DNA of 64,000 nucleotides from assembly GCF_021739485.1 (NCBI RefSeq), contig NZ_JAJFNK010000009.1, positions 1 through 64,000 of the forward strand, given 5' to 3'. The stretch comes from Alicyclobacillus tolerans. GTDB taxonomy: Bacteria > Bacillota > Bacilli > Alicyclobacillales > Alicyclobacillaceae. Below are positions 60,128-64,000 of this stretch, piece after piece. How positions within the stretch are numbered: position 1 is the stretch's first letter; every line of letters starts with the position of its first letter. The position numbers and the translations under genes are program-made. Under the pieces are notes generated by a model. The model worked only from the letters and a program-made list of their open reading frames with translations. It was not told the origin of the DNA and did no database searches.

Positions 60128-60197
60128 TATTATGAGGTTGATTCACGTTGAATACATCTTCATTCTCCGCGCTCAGCGCGTAATAACAACGACACAC

Positions 60198-60226
60198 ACT
60201 ATATCAAGCCCGAATGGCCAAGTCAA
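60198..60226 (-). promoter_or_regulatory. sigma-A promoter of the folD leader
   Basis: Minus strand: TTGACT (60226-60221), a 17-bp spacer, TATAGT (60203-60198), about 70 nt before the ZTP aptamer. Confidence 0.8.
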
Positions 60227-60342
60227 GAGCTTTCGATTGATTACCCGACCACACTTGTTGTGAAGCAAATCTGCTAAAGCAGACTTCTTGAACGCAGACT
60301 TGCTGAGACCAGCCCTGGTTAGCGCCGCCTCTGAAATGCCAC

Positions 60343-61668
60343 TTATCCTTCCAGCAGCAGTGATTCAGGGTCCTCCAACAATTCCTTGACTTTGACCAGG
60401 AACCGCACAGCTTCGCTGCCGTCGACGATGCGGTGGTCGTAGGACAGCGCCAAATACATCATGGGTCGAATCTCAACCTGCCCGTTCACGGCGACAGGGC
60501 GCTCGTCAATTTTATGCATGCCTAGGATGCCGACCTGCGGCGCGTTTAAAATTGGGGTTGACAACAGGGACCCGAAGACACCGCCATTCGTAATTGTAAA
60601 GGTTCCGCCCGACAGTTCGGACAGCTCCAGCTTGTTGTCTCGTGCGCGCTTGGCCAACGAGGCGATTTGCTGTTCGATTTCTGCAAAACTCAGTCGATCC
60701 GCATCTCGAACCACCGGCACGACCAAGCCCGCGTCCGTCGATACGGCAACTCCAATGTCGTAATAGTGTTTCAAAATCATGTCGTCGCCTTGAATCTCCG
60801 CATTAAGTCGCGGGAACGATTTGAGTGCTCCGACCACAGCTTTGGTAAAGAAGGACATGAAACCGAGTCCGACTCCATGGCGTTCTTTGAAATTCTCTTT
60901 GCGCCGCTTGCGAACATCTAAAATGGCGGTCATGTCCACCTCGTTAAAGGTCGTCAACATGGCTGCGGTATGTTGAGCTTCAACCAATCGCCTGGCAATG
61001 GTAATTCGTCTTCTAGACATGCGGACTCTTTCGTCGACTCGGTTCGTTGACGCAGGCGCCAGTCCGGGAATGCCAGCGGCGGCAGTGCTGGCTGTTGCAG
61101 TGGACGCTGCAGCCGGTGCAGCCGCGCGTTTCGACGCCATTGCAGGTGCCGCAGCTGCAGGTTGTCCCGCGGGTGCGGCTGCTGCGCGAACGACATCCTC
61201 GCGCAAAATTCGTCCATTCTCGCCGCTGCCTTGGACCGCGCCGAGGTCAACGCCGTGTTCCATGGCGGCGCGGCGCACGGCGGGTGCAGCGCGCAAGCCG
61301 CCGGCTTGGTTCACCTCACTGCCTGCAGGCGTCTGCGCGGCCGGTGCAGCCGTTGCCCCGCTAACTGGAGCGGATGCTGCCGCAGTGGAGCTTCCAGTTC
61401 CAGCGCCGGCTGCGCCAGCGGATGCTGCCGCTCCAGCAGCGCCAACCGAGCCAAGCACTTCACCGACGGCTACCGTTTCGCCGCTTTGCTTCAAAATGGT
61501 TTGCAGCGTGCCGCCTTCCTCAGAAATGACTTCCACATTGACCTTGTCTGTCTCTAACTCGACGACGGCCTCTCCGGCTTCTACTGGATCTCCGATGTTT
61601 TTTAACCAATTTCCTACGGTTGCTTCCACGATTGATTCGCCTAGTTCAGGCACTCTGATGTCACCCAT
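60343..61668 (-). CDS. odhB: 2-oxoglutarate dehydrogenase E2 (dihydrolipoamide succinyltransferase)
   Basis: 441 residues. The lipoyl domain (1-75) has lipoyl-lysine K42 in [11 protein letters not shown]. An Ala/Gly/Pro-rich linker precedes an E3-binding domain (about 125-160, [16 protein letters not shown]), another Ala-rich linker and the catalytic domain with [15 protein letters not shown] and the active-site [16 protein letters not shown]. It transfers succinyl groups from lipoate to CoA in the TCA cycle. It lies downstream of odhA; the gap has partial direct repeats of CACTGTGCATTCATTG. No E3 (lpd) gene follows. Confidence 0.95.
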   Translation of the reverse strand: MGDIRVPELGESIVEATVGNWLKNIGDPVEAGEAVVELETDKVNVEVISEEGGTLQTILKQSGETVAVGEVLGSVGAAGAAASAGAAGAGTGSSTAAASAPVSGATAAPAAQTPAGSEVNQAGGLRAAPAVRRAAMEHGVDLGAVQGSGENGRILREDVVRAAAAPAGQPAAAAPAMASKRAAAPAAASTATASTAAAGIPGLAPASTNRVDERVRMSRRRITIARRLVEAQHTAAMLTTFNEVDMTAILDVRKRRKENFKERHGVGLGFMSFFTKAVVGALKSFPRLNAEIQGDDMILKHYYDIGVAVSTDAGLVVPVVRDADRLSFAEIEQQIASLAKRARDNKLELSELSGGTFTITNGGVFGSLLSTPILNAPQVGILGMHKIDERPVAVNGQVEIRPMMYLALSYDHRIVDGSEAVRFLVKVKELLEDPESLLLEG

Positions 61669-61810
61669 GGTGAGGCCTCCTTTGCGTTGCTTTCCATTGC
61701 GCCGCGCTTTATGGCACTATGCATTCATTGCACTGTGCATTCATTGGACTGTGCGGTCGTTTGCGCGTGTTGTCCGTTTGATCGCGTATTTCGTTGATGG
61801 AGCGCGTGCG

Positions 61811-64000
61811 TTATTTCCGATTGCTGTGAACCTTGCTGTGAACCAATTCCGGGACTTCAGAGAGTGCATCTGCCAGTATTCTGGCTTGTTCGTGGTTGTG
61901 GTCGGACGCGTGACCTTCGGCAGGTGACGCTTGTTCCGGCCGTCCCGCATAACGCAGCCGCACCTGGTTTGGCAAAAGTGCCTGCAGGCGGGGTTGGATA
62001 TATGTCCAGGCGCCCATATTCTGGGGTTCTTCCTGAAGCCAAACCACTTCTTGCAGGTTTTCATATTTTTGGACGAGTTGTTCAAGTTCTCCCTCGGGGA
62101 GCGGATACAACTGTTCTAGCCGGGCGTACGCAACCCTATCTAGACTGGACGCATTGGATCCCGTTTCAAGTTCCCCCATCAAGTCGATGGAGACCTTGCC
62201 GCTGCACAACACCAGACGCCGGACCTTATGTGCGTCGAGTTCGCGGTGGTCTTTAAGGACGGTGCAAAACGTACCTTGCGCGAGTTCTTCAACTTGCGAA
62301 GCGGACCTGGGGTTCCTGAGCAGGCTTTTTGGCGTCATGACAACCAGCGGCACGGACGATTCGCCCAGCCGGGCGGCCTGCCGCCGCAACAGGTGGTAGT
62401 ACTGCGCAGCAGTACTTACATTTGCCACTATGCAGTTGTTTTGACTGGCCAGTTGCAAGAAGCGTTCCAACCTTCCGCTGGAATGCTCGGGACCCTGCCC
62501 CTCGTAACCGTGTGGGAGCAGCATGACCAGTCCGCTGGACTGCTGCCACTTTGCTCGTCCCGACATGATAAACTGGTCAATCAACACCTGCGCCACATTG
62601 GCAAAATCCCCGAATTGCGCCTCCCACAACACCAGCGTATGCGGAGCCTGTACGCTGTAGCCGTACTCGAATCCCAGTACTGCGGACTCCGTCAAGGGGC
62701 TGTTGTGCACCGTGAAGGAGGCTTGCGCTTGTGGAAGGGATTGCAACGGAATCAATTCCTCGCCCGTCTTGGAATCGTGCAGAACCAGATGGCGATGTGC
62801 AAAAGTGCCCCGTTCGGAATCCTGGCCTGTGAGGCGAATCGAAACGCCGTCAGACAAGATCGTTCCAAAGGCCAAGGATTCCGCCTGGCCCCAGTCCACT
62901 TGTCCTTTACCTTCGAACGGATCGCGGCGTCGAGAGAGAATCTTCTCTAACTTGGGATATACCGTAAAGCCCTGAGGCCGCGTTAACAGGGCGTCGTTGA
63001 TCTGCCTCAGCTTCTCTAAGGGAACTGCCTTGGCCTGGGCATCGGAACTGTCAAATCCAACGCTGACTTCCTCGTGCCAGCCGGAAACCTTCGCATACTC
63101 GTCGCGGAGCCCGTTTTGGACGTCCTGTTCGATTTTCTGGGTTTCGACAGCGGACAGCACGCCGTGTTTCTCCAGTTTCTTGGCAAACAACTGACGAACC
63201 GTCTCGTGTTTTTGAATGGTTTGGTACAACATGGGCTGCGTCACCGACGGGTCGTCCATTTCGTTGTGGCCCCAGCGTCGATAACCCACCAAGTCAATCA
63301 GGAAGTCTTTGTGGAACTGTTGACGGTATTCAAATGCCAGGTGGATCGCGTCCCAGCACGCTTCCGGGTTGTCGGCCGAAACGTGCACGATCGGGATTTC
63401 GAACCCTTTGGCGAGGTCGCTTGCGTACAACGTCGATCGGCCTTCTTCGGCTTCAGCCGTGAACCCAAGCAGGTTGTTTGCGATAATGTGAACCGTACCG
63501 CCCGTCTCGTAACCGCGAATTCTCGACAGGTTGAGGGTCTCCGGAACGATGCCTTCGCCAGGGAACGCGGCGTCTCCGTGAATCAGGACAGCCAAAGCGC
63601 GATCGCGATCAAAAGCAGGCGTTCCAGGACGGCTCCGGTCGTCTTGAGCCGCCCGGGTATACCCTTCGACGACGGGATTGACGAATTCTAAATGGCTTGG
63701 GTTGTTGGCTAACGTGATTTTTGCGTGGATGGGTCCACCGTCGTTTTGAATGGTGCGATAGGCTCCGAGGTGGTATTTCACATCTCCGGTCCAGCCAAAG
63801 TTGATGCCGGTGGATCCTTCAGAGGGAACCAAGTCCTTGTTTGGCGAATTCCGGAACTCCGAAAAGATGGCTGCATACGGTTTGCCCAGTACGTGGGCCA
63901 AAACATTGAGGCGGCCCCTGTGCGCCATGCCAATCATGATGTCTTTGACTCCGTTTTTGACGGACTGATGCACAAGCAAATCCAGCATTGGCACGAGTGT
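61811..64000 (-). CDS. odhA: 2-oxoglutarate dehydrogenase E1 (partial, 5' end beyond window)
   Basis: At least 728 residues are visible; the N-terminus lies past the right edge, so this is incomplete by cloning, not broken. [20 protein letters not shown], the ThDP/Mg region [15 protein letters not shown] with [27 protein letters not shown] and [25 protein letters not shown] are hallmarks of the SucA/OdhA family. It decarboxylates 2-oxoglutarate and succinylates the lipoyl group of OdhB. Presence of odhAB indicates an oxidative TCA cycle and an aerobic lifestyle. Confidence 0.96.
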   Translation of the reverse strand, partial: TLVPMLDLLVHQSVKNGVKDIMIGMAHRGRLNVLAHVLGKPYAAIFSEFRNSPNKDLVPSEGSTGINFGWTGDVKYHLGAYRTIQNDGGPIHAKITLANNPSHLEFVNPVVEGYTRAAQDDRSRPGTPAFDRDRALAVLIHGDAAFPGEGIVPETLNLSRIRGYETGGTVHIIANNLLGFTAEAEEGRSTLYASDLAKGFEIPIVHVSADNPEACWDAIHLAFEYRQQFHKDFLIDLVGYRRWGHNEMDDPSVTQPMLYQTIQKHETVRQLFAKKLEKHGVLSAVETQKIEQDVQNGLRDEYAKVSGWHEEVSVGFDSSDAQAKAVPLEKLRQINDALLTRPQGFTVYPKLEKILSRRRDPFEGKGQVDWGQAESLAFGTILSDGVSIRLTGQDSERGTFAHRHLVLHDSKTGEELIPLQSLPQAQASFTVHNSPLTESAVLGFEYGYSVQAPHTLVLWEAQFGDFANVAQVLIDQFIMSGRAKWQQSSGLVMLLPHGYEGQGPEHSSGRLERFLQLASQNNCIVANVSTAAQYYHLLRRQAARLGESSVPLVVMTPKSLLRNPRSASQVEELAQGTFCTVLKDHRELDAHKVRRLVLCSGKVSIDLMGELETGSNASSLDRVAYARLEQLYPLPEGELEQLVQKYENLQEVVWLQEEPQNMGAWTYIQPRLQALLPNQVRLRYAGRPEQASPAEGHASDHNHEQARILADALSEVPELVHSKVHSNRK

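Overview
The window looks like a chromosomal segment of an aerobic, endospore-forming member of the Bacillota. The moderately GC-rich coding, frequent GTG/TTG starts and gene families suggest an Alicyclobacillus-like relative, but genus is inference only. Support comes from a tiny YjcZ-type sporulation protein, a spore-cortex-hydrolase-like GH18 remnant, two orphan PAS histidine kinases of the sporulation-kinase type, strong AGGAGG-type ribosome binding sites and several Gram-positive-style transcription-terminating riboswitches.

Layout. 1-2.1 kb: end of a mobile element, with a large serine recombinase, a coupled small upstream ORF and a degenerate 19-bp repeat array over the recombinase stop codon. 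2.1-6.6 kb: YjcZ peptide, CPA1-type antiporter, RluD-type pseudouridine synthase, YtaF/MntP-like membrane protein, and a fluoride channel (FluC) behind a fluoride riboswitch. 7-12 kb: five-PAS histidine kinase, a poorly coding gap with a GntR-like palindrome, and a Bcr-type MFS exporter ending in a 12-bp minisatellite. 12.2-25.6 kb: the centrepiece, a late cobalamin synthesis and uptake locus with two cobalamin riboswitches. The first controls a CobT-BluB fusion plus a PduO-type adenosyltransferase. The second controls btuFCD-cobU-cbiB-cobS-cobD, with cobC in antisense orientation, then cbiA and cobQ. Together these import corrinoid, make 5,6-dimethylbenzimidazole, activate it, assemble the nucleotide loop and adenosylate the product.

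25.6-39.3 kb: second orphan PAS kinase, a 5'-truncated GH18 pseudogene with a foldback palindrome at its break, thioesterase, lactate permease, CBO0543-type membrane protein, CorA and an L,D-transpeptidase on overlapping divergent promoters, aldo/keto reductase plus aminotransferase, GluQ, an unassigned permease and a threonine dehydratase. 39.4-43.8 kb: exopolysaccharide-type genes (GT2, micropeptide, O-antigen-ligase-like) and a haem-oxygenase-fold protein. 44-47.2 kb: pxpB-pxpC (5-oxoprolinase) and a cytochrome P450. 47.5-54.2 kb: two-component system, PepSY-like secreted protein, ApbE, amidase, ZIP transporter, low-molecular-weight phosphatase and a charged hypothetical. 54.4-58.9 kb: catabolic module (flavin reductase, CoA transferase A/B, Zn-dehydrogenase, thiolase). 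59-64 kb: folD behind a ZTP riboswitch, then odhB and the 3' part of odhA, cut by the window edge.

Notable themes are four riboswitches read directly from the sequence (fluoride, two cobalamin, ZTP), an uncommon CobT-BluB fusion order, and repeated 12-bp (or 24-bp) in-frame tandem duplications scattered through unrelated genes. No CRISPR array, rRNA or complete tRNA was seen.
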